DNA of 64,000 nucleotides from Pseudomonas chlororaphis subsp. aurantiaca (GTDB lineage: Bacteria; Pseudomonadota; Gammaproteobacteria; Pseudomonadales; Pseudomonadaceae). The DNA is taken from contig NZ_CP059162.1 of NCBI RefSeq assembly GCF_013466605.1, positions 6,572,001 through 6,636,000 of the forward strand, read 5' to 3'. How positions within the stretch are numbered: the first letter of the stretch is position 1; every line of letters begins with the position of its first letter. Made by a program: the position numbers and the translations under genes. Below the pieces are notes generated by a model that worked only from the letters and a program-made list of their open reading frames with translations, was not told the origin of the DNA and searched no databases. This document shows, piece after piece, positions 1-9,851 of the stretch.

Positions 1-2603
1 CGGTCCAGCTCAGCCTTGGACTCGCTTTCGGTGGGTTCCACCATCAGCGTGCCCGGCACCGGGAACGACATCGTCGGCGCATGAAAACCGTAGTCCATCA
101 GGCGCTTGGCCACGTCCTCTTCGCTGATGCCGGTCTGCGCCTTGAGCGGCCGCAGGTCGAGAATGCATTCGTGGGCGACCCGGCCATTGCGCCCGCTGTA
201 GAGCACCGGAAAGGCCCCGCTCAGGTGCTCGGCCAGGTAGTTCGCGGCGAGGATCGCCACCTCGCTGGCATCCGCCAGCTGTGGCCCCATCAGGGCGATG
301 TACATCCAGCTGATCGGCAGGATGCTCGCGCTGCCCCAGGGCGCCGCGCTGACCGCGCCGTTCTGCGGCAGCGGCCCGTCGATGGCCACCACCGGGTGGT
401 TGGCCACGAACGGCGCCAGGTGCGCCCGCACGCCGATCGGCCCCATGCCCGGCCCGCCGCCGCCGTGGGGAATGCAGAAGGTCTTGTGCAGGTTCATGTG
501 GGAAACGTCGGCACCGATATCGGCCGGTCGCGTCAGCCCGACCTGGGCGTTGAGGTTGGCGCCGTCCATGTACACCTGGCCGCCGTGGCTGTGGATCACC
601 TCGCAGATCTCGCCGATGCCCTCCTCGTACACCCCGTGGGTCGAAGGATAGGTGACCATCAGGCACGCCAGGTGTTCGCCCGCGGCCAGGGCCTTGTCTT
701 TCAGGTCTTGCAGATCGACGTTGCCGGCGTCGTCGCAATCGACGATCACCACCTGCATGCCAGCCATCTGCGCCGAGGCCGGGTTGGTGCCGTGGGCCGA
801 GGCGGGAATCAGGCAGATATTGCGCTCTCCCTGCTGGCGGCTCTCGTGGTATTTGCGGATCGCCAGCAACCCGGCGTACTCGCCCTGGGCCCCGGAGTTG
901 GGCTGCATGCAGATCGCGTCGAAGCCGGTAATGGCACATAACCAGCGCTCCAGTTCTTCGATCATCAGCGAATAGCCGAGCGCCTGCTCCGGCGGGACAA
1001 AGGGATGCAGGTTGGCGAAGCCGGGCCAGGTGATGGGGATCATCTCGCTGCTGGCATTGAGTTTCATGGTGCAGGAGCCCAACGGGATCATCGACTGGTT
1101 CAGCGCCAGGTCCTTGTTTTCCAGCTGCTTGAGATAGCGCAGCATCTCGGTTTCGCTGTGATGGCTGTTGAACACCGGATGGCTCAGGTAAGGCGTGCTG
1201 CGCAGCAGGTCCTGGGGAATGCCCGGGACCAGGCTTTCAGCGTCCAGTTGCGCCACGTCCAGGCCGTGGTCGGCACCGAGGAACACATCGAACAGGCGGG
1301 CGACGGTATTCTCGTCGCAGGTTTCATCCAGGCTCAGGCCCAGGTGCCCGCGCCCGAGGATCCGCAGATTGATCTGCGCGGCCTTGGCGCTCTCGATAAT
1401 GGCCGTCTGGCTACCGCCGACCTCCAGCGTCAGGGTGTCGAAAAACTGCCGGTTCAGCCGCTCGATGCCCTTGCGCTCAAGGCCAGTGGCGAGGATGCAG
1501 GTCAGCCGGTGGACACGCTGGGCGATGCGCCGCAGACCTTCCGGGCCGTGATAGACCGCGTAGAAACTGGCGATATTGGCCAGCAGCACCTGGGCGGTGC
1601 AGATGTTCGAGTTGGCCTTCTCGCGGCGGATATGTTGCTCGCGGGTCTGCAGGGCCATGCGCAGCGCCACGTTGCCCCGGGCATCCTTGGACACGCCGAT
1701 GATCCGCCCCGGAATCGCCCGCTTGTACTCCTCGCGGCTAGCAAAGAACGCCGCGTGGGGCCCGCCGTAGCCCATGGGCACGCCAAAGCGCTGGGACGAA
1801 CCGAACACCACGTCGGCCCCCAGCTCGCCCGGCGGCGTCAGCAGCAACAGGCTCAACAGGTCGGCCGCCACGCAGGCCAGCGCCTGCTGCGCATGCAGGT
1901 GATCGATCAGCGGCCGCAGGTCGCGAATCTCGCCGTGGGTGTCCGGGTACTGCAACAAGGCGCCGAAGACCTGGTGCCGCTTGAGGTTGTCCAGGGTGTC
2001 GACCACCAGTTCGAAGCCAAACCCTTCGGCGCGGGTCTGCACCACCGAAAGGGTCTGCGGATGGCAGTTCTGGTCGACGAAGAACAGATTGCTTTTCGAC
2101 TTGGCCACGCGCTTGGCCAGGGCCATGGCTTCGGCGGCGGCGGTCGCTTCGTCCAGCAGCGAAGCGTTGGCCAGCTCCAGGCCGGTGAGGTCGATGGTCA
2201 GTTGCTGGAAATTGAGCAGTGCTTCGAGCCGGCCCTGGGCGATTTCCGGTTGGTAGGGCGTGTAGGCGGTGTACCAGCCGGGGTTTTCCAGCACGTTGCG
2301 CAGGATCACCGTGGGGGTCAGGGTGCCGTGGTAACCCATGCCGATCAGGCTGGTCCAGACCTGGTTCTGCTCGGCATAACCACGCAGCTTGGCCAGGGCG
2401 GCCTGCTCGTCCAGCGCCGGCGGCAGGTCCAGCGGACGGTTGAAACGGATGCCCGGCGGCACGGTCTGCTCGATCAGCTCGACCCGGCTGCCCAGGCCCA
2501 GGCTATCGAGCATCGCTTGCTGCTCGGCGGCGTCGGGCCCGAGGTGACGCCGCAGAAAGGCATTGGGATCGCGTAACTGGCTCAAGGACGGCAACTGGGA
2601 CAT
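1..2603 (-). CDS. gcvP: Glycine dehydrogenase (decarboxylating), P-protein; C-terminus beyond window edge
   Basis: PLP enzyme of the glycine cleavage system. It decarboxylates glycine and passes the aminomethyl group to lipoylated GcvH. 867 codons are visible, and the family is usually about 950 residues, so roughly 85-90 C-terminal residues lie left of base 1. The start gives [10 protein letters not shown] and is preceded by a GAGAGAG ribosome site. The PLP lysine is in [17 protein letters not shown] at about residue 707, followed by the glycine-rich loop. Its partners gcvH and gcvT lie at 3982-5499 on the same strand but are separated from it by an oppositely oriented aminotransferase gene, so gcvP probably has its own promoter in 2604-2777. 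The identification is secure. Which of the two usual Pseudomonas gcvP paralogues it is rests on synteny with PA5213. Confidence 0.97.
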   Translation of the reverse strand, partial: MSQLPSLSQLRDPNAFLRRHLGPDAAEQQAMLDSLGLGSRVELIEQTVPPGIRFNRPLDLPPALDEQAALAKLRGYAEQNQVWTSLIGMGYHGTLTPTVILRNVLENPGWYTAYTPYQPEIAQGRLEALLNFQQLTIDLTGLELANASLLDEATAAAEAMALAKRVAKSKSNLFFVDQNCHPQTLSVVQTRAEGFGFELVVDTLDNLKRHQVFGALLQYPDTHGEIRDLRPLIDHLHAQQALACVAADLLSLLLLTPPGELGADVVFGSSQRFGVPMGYGGPHAAFFASREEYKRAIPGRIIGVSKDARGNVALRMALQTREQHIRREKANSNICTAQVLLANIASFYAVYHGPEGLRRIAQRVHRLTCILATGLERKGIERLNRQFFDTLTLEVGGSQTAIIESAKAAQINLRILGRGHLGLSLDETCDENTVARLFDVFLGADHGLDVAQLDAESLVPGIPQDLLRSTPYLSHPVFNSHHSETEMLRYLKQLENKDLALNQSMIPLGSCTMKLNASSEMIPITWPGFANLHPFVPPEQALGYSLMIEELERWLCAITGFDAICMQPNSGAQGEYAGLLAIRKYHESRQQGERNICLIPASAHGTNPASAQMAGMQVVIVDCDDAGNVDLQDLKDKALAAGEHLACLMVTYPSTHGVYEEGIGEICEVIHSHGGQVYMDGANLNAQVGLTRPADIGADVSHMNLHKTFCIPHGGGGPGMGPIGVRAHLAPFVANHPVVAIDGPLPQNGAVSAAPWGSASILPISWMYIALMGPQLADASEVAILAANYLAEHLSGAFPVLYSGRNGRVAHECILDLRPLKAQTGISEEDVAKRLMDYGFHAPTMSFPVPGTLMVEPTESESKAELD

Positions 2604-2777
2604 GACGGGCTCTCTCTCAGGCGGCGCTCGGCGTCGATGGAACACGGTCAAAGCAGCATAGCAGCCGATCCCGGACGCCGACGGTGTGGCACCCCGGGCG
2701 AACCGGTAGCATGATGCTCGACTCCGGCGCGGCCCGCCGCCCTGCCTCGACCTCTGCTTATCGGGTACCCCATCGTC

Positions 2778-3917
2778 ATGAGCCAGCTGCCTTTCCTGCC
2801 GTTCTCCAAACCCACCATCGATGAAGCCACCATCGCCAGCGTCGGCGAAGTCCTGCGTTCGGGCTGGATCACCAGCGGGCCCAAGGTCCAGGCCTTCGAA
2901 GCGCAACTCTCGCAGTACTGCGGCGGGCGCCCGGTGCGCACCTTCAATTCCGGCACCTGCACCATGGAGATCGCCCTGCGTATCGCCGGCATCGGCCCTG
3001 GCGACGAAGTCATCACCACGCCGATTTCCTGGGTGGCCACGGCCAACGTGATTCTCGAAGTCGGCGCCACCCCGGTGTTCGCCGACATCGACCCGGTTAC
3101 CCGCAACATCGACCTGGCCCAGGTGGAAGCGGCCATCACGCCACGGACCAAAGCCATCATCCCGGTGTTTCTCGCCGGCCTGCCGCTGGACATGCCGCGC
3201 CTGTATGCCTTGGCGCGCAAACACGGCCTGCGGGTCGTAGAAGATGCCGCCCAGGCGCTGGGCTCGAGCTGGAACGGCGAGCGCATCGGTGCCGGCGGCG
3301 ACCTGGTGTCTTTCAGCTTCCAGGCCAACAAGAACGTCACCTGCAGCGAGGGCGGCGCCCTGGTGCTGAACACCGCCGAAGAGGCCCGCCTGGCGGAGAA
3401 GTACCGCCTGCAAGGCGTGACTCGCCACGGCTTCGATGGCCTGGACGTGGACGTGCTGGGCGGCAAATTCAACATGACCGACGTCGCGGCGGCCATCGGC
3501 CTGGGCCAGTTCGCCCATCTCGAAGCCTTCACCGCTCACCGCCGCGAACTGGCCCGGCATTACTTCGAATGCCTTGGCAGCGACTTCGAAACCCGTTACG
3601 GCGCGCAATTGCCACCGGCAGACTTCAGCAACAGCAACTGGCACCTGTTCCAGCTGGTACTGCCGGAGCGGCATGACGGCAAACCGGCGCGGGCGACCTT
3701 TATGGAGCAGATGCAGGAACGCGGCATCGGCATCGGCTATCACTACCCGCCGATTCACTTACTGAGCCTGTACCGCGAGCGCGGTTTCAAGGAGGGGATG
3801 TTCCCGGTGGCGGAACGGGTGGGACGCCTGATCGTCTCGTTGCCGATGTTCACGGCCATGAGCAAGAGCGATGTAGAGCGGTCGGTGGCGACCGTGAAGG
3901 AAGTGTTGCAGCAGTAA
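2778..3917 (+). CDS. DegT/DnrJ/EryC1/StrS-family PLP aminotransferase, ArnB-like
   Basis: A 379-residue fold-type I sugar aminotransferase. Family members transfer an amino group to keto-sugar nucleotides. Visible signatures are [10 protein letters not shown] at the N-terminus, [11 protein letters not shown], the [11 protein letters not shown] segment (residues 153-163) and the PLP lysine K185 in [15 protein letters not shown]. It resembles ArnB (UDP-Ara4O aminotransferase), but no arn, LPS or O-antigen genes are nearby, so the substrate cannot be named. It is divergent from gcvP (174 bp apart) and convergent with gcvH, and so splits the gcv genes. ATG 2778 begins [11 protein letters not shown] long GC-rich hairpin follows the stop. 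Family confidence is high; function is inferred only to class level. Confidence 0.88.
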   Translation: MSQLPFLPFSKPTIDEATIASVGEVLRSGWITSGPKVQAFEAQLSQYCGGRPVRTFNSGTCTMEIALRIAGIGPGDEVITTPISWVATANVILEVGATPVFADIDPVTRNIDLAQVEAAITPRTKAIIPVFLAGLPLDMPRLYALARKHGLRVVEDAAQALGSSWNGERIGAGGDLVSFSFQANKNVTCSEGGALVLNTAEEARLAEKYRLQGVTRHGFDGLDVDVLGGKFNMTDVAAAIGLGQFAHLEAFTAHRRELARHYFECLGSDFETRYGAQLPPADFSNSNWHLFQLVLPERHDGKPARATFMEQMQERGIGIGYHYPPIHLLSLYRERGFKEGMFPVAERVGRLIVSLPMFTAMSKSDVERSVATVKEVLQQ

Positions 3918-3926
3918 AGGCAATTC

Positions 3927-3965
3927 CCAGCCGGCCCGCCCCGGCAAAGGGAGCGGGCCGGCTGG
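3927..3965. terminator. GC-rich hairpin between convergent aminotransferase gene and gcvH
   Basis: A perfect 13-bp inverted repeat (CCAGCCGGCCCGC at 3927-3939, its complement at 3953-3965) with a 13-nt loop lies between two stop codons facing each other. There is no clear U-tract on either side, so it may act as a weak bidirectional terminator or as a 3'-end stabiliser. Confidence 0.5.
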
Positions 3966-3981
3966 CAATCGATGTAAAGCC

Positions 3982-4365
3982 TTATTCGCCGATGGCTGCC
4001 TGGTACCCGGCAGCGTCCAGCAGCTTGTCCAGGTCAGCGCCATTGCTTGGCTTGAGCTTGAAGATCCAGGCGCCGTACGGGTCGCTGTTGAGCAGCTCCG
4101 GGCTGCCGCTCAGGTCTTCGTTGACCGCGATCACTTCGCCGGCCACTGGCGCGTAGATGTCGGAAGCGGCCTTCACCGATTCCACCACACCGGCCTGGTC
4201 GCCAGCGCCGAAGACATTGCCGACTTCGGTCAGCTCGACGAACACCACGTCGCCCAGGGCTTCCTGAGCGTGGTCGCTGATGCCCACGGTCACGGTGCCA
4301 TCGGCTTCCAGACGGGCCCATTCGTGACTTTCGGCAAAACGCAGGTCAGCAGGGATATCGCTCAT
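3982..4365 (-). CDS. gcvH: Glycine cleavage system H protein
   Basis: A 127-residue lipoyl carrier that shuttles the aminomethyl intermediate between GcvP, GcvT and the lipoamide dehydrogenase. The lipoylation site is K65 in the [17 protein letters not shown] segment. I chose ATG 4365 ([10 protein letters not shown]) over the upstream TTG at 4380 because GAGGA sits 8 nt before it. It lies 51 bp downstream of gcvT and is probably cotranscribed with it. The C-terminus ends YQAAIGE, a normal length for the family. Confidence 0.97.
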   Translation of the reverse strand: MSDIPADLRFAESHEWARLEADGTVTVGISDHAQEALGDVVFVELTEVGNVFGAGDQAGVVESVKAASDIYAPVAGEVIAVNEDLSGSPELLNSDPYGAWIFKLKPSNGADLDKLLDAAGYQAAIGE

Positions 4366-4416
4366 GTTCTGTGTCCTCAAGAAGAAATGTCAGCGGTAGA
4401 TCCCGCCGGAAATAAG

Positions 4417-5499
4417 TTAGATCAAGGTTTTGCCATGACGCACGAAGGTCGGTTTTACCACCCGGACCGGGTACCACTTGCCACGGATTTCCACTTCTGC
4501 ACGGTCGGCGGTAGCCATGGGCACCCGTGCCAGGGCGATCGATTTGCTAAGCGTAGGAGAGAAACTACCACTGGTGATCTCCCCTTCGCCAACATCGGCG
4601 ATGCGCACCACCTGGTGGGCACGCAGCACGCCACGCTCTTCCAGCACCAGGCCGACCAGTTTGTGCTTCACCCCACCCACGCGCTCGGCCTCCAGCGCGG
4701 TGCGCCCGATGAACTTACGCGACACCGGTTCCCAGGCGATGCTCCAGGCCATGTTGGCCACCAGCGGTGAAACGCCCTGGTGAATGTCCTGGCCGTACAG
4801 GTTCATGCCGGCCTCCAGGCGCAGGGTGTCCCGGGCGCCGAGGCCGATCGGCGAGATGCCCGCGCCGACCAGATCGTTGAAGAACGCCGGGGCCTGGTCG
4901 GCCGGCAGGACGATTTCCAGGCCATCCTCACCGGTGTAGCCGGTGCGCGCGATGAACCAGTCGCCATCGGCCTGGCCTTCGAAGGGTTTGAGTTGCTGGA
5001 TCAGCGTGCCGCGCGACTGGGTCACCAGTTCGGCGATCTTGTGGCGGGCGTGGGGCCCCTGGATCGCCAGCATCGCCAGCTCGGAGCGTTCGTGCAGTCG
5101 CACCTGGTAATCGCCCAGTTGCGCCTGCATCCAGGCCATGTCCTGATCACGGGTGGCGGCGTTGACCACCAGCCGGTAACCGGTGTCGGTGCGGTAGACG
5201 ATCATATCGTCGACGATGCCGCCGTGCTCGTTGAGCATGGCGCTGTACAAGGCCCTGCCGGGGCTTTGCAGGCGTTCGACGTCGTTGGCCAGCAGGTGCT
5301 GGAGCCAGGCCTTGGCCTGGGGTCCGTCGACATCGATCACGGTCATGTGGGATACATCGAAAACCCCGCAATCGCGTCGCACCTGATGGTGCTCCTCGAC
5401 CTGCGAGCCGTAATGCAGAGGCATATCCCAACCGCCAAAATCGACCATCTTCGCGCCCAGGGCGAGATGAAGGTCATACAGAGGCGTGCGCTGTCCCAT
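4417..5499 (-). CDS. gcvT: Aminomethyltransferase (glycine cleavage T protein)
   Basis: A 360-residue tetrahydrofolate-dependent enzyme that releases ammonia from the GcvH-bound intermediate and forms 5,10-methylene-THF. The frame runs open upstream to 5586, but the correct start is ATG 5499 (MGQRTPLYDLH), preceded by AAGGAG at 6 nt. Characteristic stretches are MVDFGGWDMPLHYGSQ near the N-terminus, VSHMTVIDVDGPQA, and RTGYTGEDGLEI in the folate-binding region. It heads the gcvT-gcvH pair, and 156 bp separate it from the iron permease gene upstream. I could not convince myself of a glycine riboswitch in the leader. Confidence 0.97.
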   Translation of the reverse strand: MGQRTPLYDLHLALGAKMVDFGGWDMPLHYGSQVEEHHQVRRDCGVFDVSHMTVIDVDGPQAKAWLQHLLANDVERLQSPGRALYSAMLNEHGGIVDDMIVYRTDTGYRLVVNAATRDQDMAWMQAQLGDYQVRLHERSELAMLAIQGPHARHKIAELVTQSRGTLIQQLKPFEGQADGDWFIARTGYTGEDGLEIVLPADQAPAFFNDLVGAGISPIGLGARDTLRLEAGMNLYGQDIHQGVSPLVANMAWSIAWEPVSRKFIGRTALEAERVGGVKHKLVGLVLEERGVLRAHQVVRIADVGEGEITSGSFSPTLSKSIALARVPMATADRAEVEIRGKWYPVRVVKPTFVRHGKTLI

Positions 5500-5655
5500 G
5501 GGTTTCTCCTTCCGGGCGTGGCGAAGGTGCGGGCGGTCGCCGTATGAGCTGGAAGCCTTGAAATAGATGGCTCTCAGACAATTCAAGAGACCCGATCAGA
5601 AAGATCGACCGCACCGAATGCCGCGCATTGTAGCCGCAAGGTGTGACACTGGCAC

Positions 5656-7272
5656 CTAACCGATTCGATGAGCGGAGCGTCGGATCAGTCCGATCACCGG
5701 CAGCAATCCCACCAGGACCAGGGTCAGGGCCGGCAATGCGGCACGTGCCCATTCGCCCTCGCTGGTCATCTCGAAGATCCGCACCGCCAGCGTGTCCCAG
5801 CCGAACGGGCGCATCAGCAAGGTGGCGGGCATTTCCTTGAGCACATCGACGAACACCAGCAACGCCGCGCTCAGGGTGCCGGGCAGCAAAAGCGGCAGAT
5901 ACACTTTGAAAAACAGTCGTGGTCCGCCGACCCCCAGGCTGCGTGCCGCTTCCGGCAACGACGGGCGGATCCGCGCCAGGCTGCTTTCCAGCGGTCCGTA
6001 GGCTACCGCGATAAACCGCACCAGATAGGCCAGCAGCAACGCCGCCAGGCTACCCAGCAGCAACGGTTTGCCCGCCCCACCGAGCCAGCCCGACAGCGGG
6101 ATCACCAGCTCGCGATCCAGATAACTGAAGGCCAGCATGATCGACACCGCCAGCACCGAGCCCGGCAAGGCATAACCCAGGTTGGCCAGGCTGACGCCGG
6201 AACGGATCGCCCGGGTCGGCGCCAGCCGTCGGGCGAACGCCAGCAGCAGGGCCACGCTGACCGTGATCAGGGCCGCCATGGCGCCCAGGTACAGGGTGTG
6301 CAGGATCAGCCCGGCATAACGCTCGTCGAGGTCGAAACGGCCACGCTGCCAGAACCACACCACCAGTTGCAGCACCGGGATGACGAAGGCGCAGGCGAAC
6401 ACCAGCGCGCACCAGCCCGTGGCCGCCAGGGCCTTGATGCCATGCAGGTGGTACAGCGCCTTGCCCCGCGGCCGCTCGTTACCCGAGCGACTGGCGCCGC
6501 GGGCGCGACGCTCGCCGTACAGCACCAGCATCACCGCCAGCAGCAACAGGCTGGCCAGCTGCGCGGCGCTGGACAGGCTGAAGAATCCATACCAGGTCTT
6601 GTAGATAGCGGTGGTGAAGGTGTCGAAGTTGAACACCGCCACCGCGCCGAAGTCCGCCAGGGTTTCCATCAGCGCCAGGGCCACACCGGCACCGATGGCC
6701 GGCCGCGCCATGGGCAGGGCCACGCGCCAGAACGCCTGCCAGGGCGTCTGCCCAAGCACCCGCGCGGCCTCCATCAGGCCCTTGCCCTGGGCCAGGAACG
6801 CGGTGCGCGCCAGCAGATACACATAGGGATAGAACACCAGCACCAGGACCAGGATCACCCCGCCGGTGGAACGCACCCGCGGCAGGCGCAGGCCCGTGCC
6901 GAACCATTCGCGCAGCAGGCTCTGCACCGGGCCGGAAAAGTCCAGCAGGCCGACGAAGACAAAGGCCAGCACGTAGGCTGGAATCGCAAAGGGCAGCATC
7001 AGCGCCCAGTCCAGCCAACGGCGTCCGGGAAACTCGCAGAGGCTGGTCAGCCAGGCCAGGCTCACGCCCAGCAGCGTCACGCCCACACCGACGCCCAGCA
7101 CCAGGGTCAGGGTGTTGCCCAACAGACGCGGCATCTGGGTCTCCCACAGATGCGACCAGATCTGCTGGTCGACCACCTGCCACGACAACAGCAGCACGCT
7201 CAGCGGCAGCAGCACCAGGGCGGCGACGGCAAAAACCAGCGGGTACCAGCGACGTTGGGCGGGATGGGCCAC
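5656..7272 (-). CDS. hitB: Fe(III) ABC transporter permease, HitB/FbpB type
   Basis: A duplicated inner-membrane permease of about 538 residues with two copies of the six-helix domain. Both halves carry the EAA loop that contacts the ATPase: EAARVLGQTPWQAFWRVALP and EAARSLGVGGPRLFFKVYLP. I prefer the GTG at 7272 (VAHPAQRRWYPLV, GAGAG 6 nt upstream) over the TTG at 7299, which has no ribosome site. It is the partner of the binding protein at 7367-8368, matching PA5216/PA5217. No gene for the ATP-hydrolysing subunit is in this window, so that component must be encoded elsewhere. The symbol follows common Pseudomonas usage; specificity for ferric iron is inferred from the family. Confidence 0.88.
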   Translation of the reverse strand: MAHPAQRRWYPLVFAVAALVLLPLSVLLLSWQVVDQQIWSHLWETQMPRLLGNTLTLVLGVGVGVTLLGVSLAWLTSLCEFPGRRWLDWALMLPFAIPAYVLAFVFVGLLDFSGPVQSLLREWFGTGLRLPRVRSTGGVILVLVLVFYPYVYLLARTAFLAQGKGLMEAARVLGQTPWQAFWRVALPMARPAIGAGVALALMETLADFGAVAVFNFDTFTTAIYKTWYGFFSLSSAAQLASLLLLAVMLVLYGERRARGASRSGNERPRGKALYHLHGIKALAATGWCALVFACAFVIPVLQLVVWFWQRGRFDLDERYAGLILHTLYLGAMAALITVSVALLLAFARRLAPTRAIRSGVSLANLGYALPGSVLAVSIMLAFSYLDRELVIPLSGWLGGAGKPLLLGSLAALLLAYLVRFIAVAYGPLESSLARIRPSLPEAARSLGVGGPRLFFKVYLPLLLPGTLSAALLVFVDVLKEMPATLLMRPFGWDTLAVRIFEMTSEGEWARAALPALTLVLVGLLPVIGLIRRSAHRIG

Positions 7273-7330
7273 GAAAGACTCTCGAGCGAGATGGATCAAT
7301 AAAAGGCAATTGCGAACCGGCTAAACAAAA

Positions 7331-7350
7331 CGCCCCGCAAAGGCGGGGCG
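7331..7350 (-). terminator. Intrinsic terminator between hitA and hitB
   Basis: GCCCCGC and GCGGGGC pair around a 4-nt loop. Read on the minus strand, the hairpin is followed by a T-rich run (GTTTTGTTT), the classic Rho-independent form. It begins 17 nt after the hitA stop and precedes hitB, so it should attenuate transcription between binding protein and permease. Confidence 0.8.
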
Positions 7351-7366
7351 CAGTATAACCAGCGGA

Positions 7367-8368
7367 TCAGTTCCAGCCAGCACGGTCCATCAGGCGAATG
7401 GCCTCGGCCTGGCGCTTGCCGGCCACTTCCACCGGCAAGGTGTCAGCCACGAACTTGCCCCAGGCGGCCACTTCGGCGGACGGCGGCACGCTCGGGTTGG
7501 CCGGGAACTCCTGGTTCACGTCGGCGAAGATCTTCTGCGCTTCCTCGGTGGTCATCCACTCCACCAGGGCCTTGGCGGCTTCCGGGTGCGGTGCGTGCTT
7601 GGTCAGGCCGATGCCCGACAGGTTGACGTGCACGCCGCGGTCGCCCTGGTTCGGCCAGAACAGTTTGACCGGCAGGTCCGGCTTCTGCTTGTGCAGGCGG
7701 CCGTAGTAATAGGTGTTGACGATGCCCACGTCACACTGGCCGGCGTTGATCGCCTCGAGCACCGCGACGTCGTCGGAGAACACGTCGGTGGACAGGTTGT
7801 TGACCCAGCCCTTGACGATTTCTTCGGTTTTCGCCACGCCGTGGGTTTCGATCAGGGTCGCGGTCAGCGACTGGTTGTAGACCTTCTTCGCCGTGCGCAG
7901 GCACAGGCGGCCTTCCCACTGCTTGTCAGCCAGGGCTTCGTAGGTGGTCAGCTCGGACGGTTTCACCCGCGCGGTGGAGTAGGCGATGGTCCGCGCCCGC
8001 AGGCTCAGGCCGGTCCAGGCATGCGAGGCGGCGCGGTATTGCAGGGGGATGTTGGCGTCGATCAGCTTGGAGGTGAACGGCTGCAGGATGCCCATCTGCT
8101 CGGCTTGCCACAGGTTGCCGGCATCGACGGTGAGCAGCAGGTCGGCGGTGGCGTTCTCGCCTTCGGCCTTGATCCGCTGCATCAGCGGCGCTTCCTTGTC
8201 GGTGATGAACTTCACCTGGACCCCGGTTTTCTGGGTGTAGAGATCGAAGACCGGCTTGATCAGCTCGTCGATACGCGAGGAGTAGACCACCACTTCGTCG
8301 GCTGCCTGGACAGTACCGCCAATGAGGGTGAGGGCCAGGGCGGTCAGTAGACGCTTCGGTGCCAACAT
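7367..8368 (-). CDS. hitA: Periplasmic Fe(III)-binding protein of ABC transporter, HitA/FbpA/AfuA type
   Basis: A 333-residue extracellular solute-binding protein (family 1, FbpA-like). An N-terminal signal peptide of about 22 residues ([18 protein letters not shown]...) ends before [10 protein letters not shown], the usual start of the mature iron-binding fold. Tyrosines in NTYYYGRL near the middle match the iron-ligand tyrosine pair of the family. ATG 8368 fits the signal peptide. It is upstream of hitB with a terminator in between, which would give more binding protein than permease. A possible Fur site lies 34-48 nt upstream of the start. Confidence 0.9.
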   Translation of the reverse strand: MLAPKRLLTALALTLIGGTVQAADEVVVYSSRIDELIKPVFDLYTQKTGVQVKFITDKEAPLMQRIKAEGENATADLLLTVDAGNLWQAEQMGILQPFTSKLIDANIPLQYRAASHAWTGLSLRARTIAYSTARVKPSELTTYEALADKQWEGRLCLRTAKKVYNQSLTATLIETHGVAKTEEIVKGWVNNLSTDVFSDDVAVLEAINAGQCDVGIVNTYYYGRLHKQKPDLPVKLFWPNQGDRGVHVNLSGIGLTKHAPHPEAAKALVEWMTTEEAQKIFADVNQEFPANPSVPPSAEVAAWGKFVADTLPVEVAGKRQAEAIRLMDRAGWN

Positions 8369-8401
8369 GGGAGCGGTCTCTCGAAATCAAAGGGAAGTAA
8401 A

Positions 8402-8416
8402 TGATAAGGACTACTA
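8402..8416. promoter_or_regulatory. Possible Fur box upstream of hitA
   Basis: TGATAAGGACTACTA matches about 10 of 14 informative positions of the 7-1-7 Fur consensus TGATAATnATTATCA. It sits at the expected distance before an iron-transporter gene. The left half is perfect for six bases and the right half is degenerate, so this is suggestive only. Confidence 0.35.
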
Positions 8417-8441
8417 TTTAGCTTCTCAAACTGAACCGAAG

Positions 8442-8475
8442 GCCGAGGCGTTACGAGATGTTGCTGAGCCTCGGC
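8442..8475. repeat. 8-bp inverted repeat between hitA promoter region and ubiI stop
   Basis: GCCGAGGC (8442-8449) and its exact complement (8468-8475) flank an 18-nt spacer, beginning about 38 nt after the ubiI stop codon on the minus strand. No T-run follows, so a terminator role for ubiI is only possible. Confidence 0.4.
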
Positions 8476-8512
8476 AGCGCGGGGTTCAAGCGTGAGTCGC
8501 GAGCAGGCTTGC

Positions 8513-9736
8513 TCAGGCCTTGGCCAGTTCCGGCAAGTCCCCGGTGAGGCCCAACGCCTGGCGCACGAACAGCGCCTTGGCTTCGGGCATCTGGTCGACC
8601 ATTTTCAGCCCGGTGTTACGCAACCAGCGCAGCGGCAGCGGATCGGCCTGGAACAGCCGCTCGAAGCCCTCCATCGCCGCCATCAGCGCCAGGTTGTGCG
8701 GCATGCGCCGCCGCTCGTAACGGCTGAGCACCTTGGTGTCGGCCAGGCGTTCGCCACGGCTGGCCGCCTGCAGCAGCACCTCGGCCAGCACCGCGGCATC
8801 GAGGAAGCCCAGGTTGACCCCCTGCCCGGCCAGCGGATGGATGGTATGGGCCGCGTCGCCGATCAGCGCCAGGCCCTCTGCCACGTAACGCTTGGCATGA
8901 CGCTGGCGCAACGGCACGCAGAGCCGCGGATCGGCGCTCAACACCGCGCCCAGGCGGCCTTCGAAGGCACGCTCCAGCTCTCGGCAGAAGTCGCTGTCGT
9001 CCAGCGCGATCAGGCGTTCGGCCTCGCTGGGCGTGGTCGACCAGACGATCGAGCACCAGTCATGCTGGCCGTCGCGCTCCAGCGGCAGGAAGGCCAGTGG
9101 GCCGTTGTCGGTGAAACGCTGCCAGGCGGTCCTCTGGTGCGGCTCGGCGCAGCACACGCTGGTCACGATGGCGTGATGCAAGTAATCCCATTCGCGGGTG
9201 GCGCAGCCGGTCAGGCGCCGCACCGCCGAATTGGCGCCGTCGGCGGCGATCACCAGCGGCGCGCGCAGGCTGCGGCCATCGGCCAGGGTCAGCAACCAGT
9301 CGTCGCCGGAACGGCGCATCTGTTCCAGACGGGCATTGGCCAACAGGCCGATGTCGCAGTTGTGCAGGCGCTCCAGCAACGCGTCCTGGACCACGCGGTT
9401 TTCAACGATATGGCCCAGCGCCTCGGCATGCACGCTGGCGGCCGAGAAGTGAATCTGCCCGGTGCCGCTGCCATCCCAGACCTGCATCTGGGCATACGGG
9501 CTGCTGCGCCGTCGGGTCACCCCTTCCCAGACACCCAGGCGCTCGAGAATCCGCTGGCTGGCCGCCGACAACGCGCTCACCCGCGGTTCGAACGGCGCTT
9601 CGCTGTCGAAGGGCTTGACCTTCAGCGGGCTGCCGTCGAGCAGCAGCACTTCCAGGCCACTGTCCTGCAACGCCAGCGCCAGGGCGCTCCCGACCATTCC
9701 GGCCCCGACAATCAGCAGATCTGCACGCATTTCCAT
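8513..9736 (-). CDS. ubiI: FAD-dependent ubiquinone-biosynthesis hydroxylase, UbiI/VisC type
   Basis: A 407-residue flavoprotein monooxygenase of the UbiH/COQ6 family. It has the N-terminal dinucleotide motif LLIVGAGMVGSALALALQ and the second FAD motif ALIGDAAHTIHPLAGQGVNLG. UbiI hydroxylates the C5 position of the ubiquinone ring precursor. The assignment to UbiI rather than UbiF rests on synteny with PA5221 (visC) next to ubiH. ATG 9736 and ATG 9730 are both possible starts and neither has a strong ribosome site. It lies 115 bp downstream of ubiH on the same strand, probably in the same ygfB-pepP-ubiH-ubiI operon. Confidence 0.88.
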   Translation of the reverse strand: MEMRADLLIVGAGMVGSALALALQDSGLEVLLLDGSPLKVKPFDSEAPFEPRVSALSAASQRILERLGVWEGVTRRRSSPYAQMQVWDGSGTGQIHFSAASVHAEALGHIVENRVVQDALLERLHNCDIGLLANARLEQMRRSGDDWLLTLADGRSLRAPLVIAADGANSAVRRLTGCATREWDYLHHAIVTSVCCAEPHQRTAWQRFTDNGPLAFLPLERDGQHDWCSIVWSTTPSEAERLIALDDSDFCRELERAFEGRLGAVLSADPRLCVPLRQRHAKRYVAEGLALIGDAAHTIHPLAGQGVNLGFLDAAVLAEVLLQAASRGERLADTKVLSRYERRRMPHNLALMAAMEGFERLFQADPLPLRWLRNTGLKMVDQMPEAKALFVRQALGLTGDLPELAKA

Positions 9737-9851
9737 GCTTTAAGCCTGTCTCGCTTGCGGCTTGAGCCGCACGTAAAGGGTTTTGTCGAACCGTGCTACT
9801 TGGCTGCCGACACTGTGCTGGATTTCCATGCCCGGTCGCGGGCTCAGCCAC

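Noticed and set aside
5500..5655. Possible glycine riboswitch upstream of gcvT
   Set aside because: The leader lacks the recognisable aptamer pattern and tandem arrangement; I could not fold it into the known glycine riboswitch core.
5668..7302. 544-codon plus-strand ORF opposite hitB
   Set aside because: It is rich in Gln, Arg and His from antisense reading of a hydrophobic membrane protein gene. The true gene is on the minus strand.
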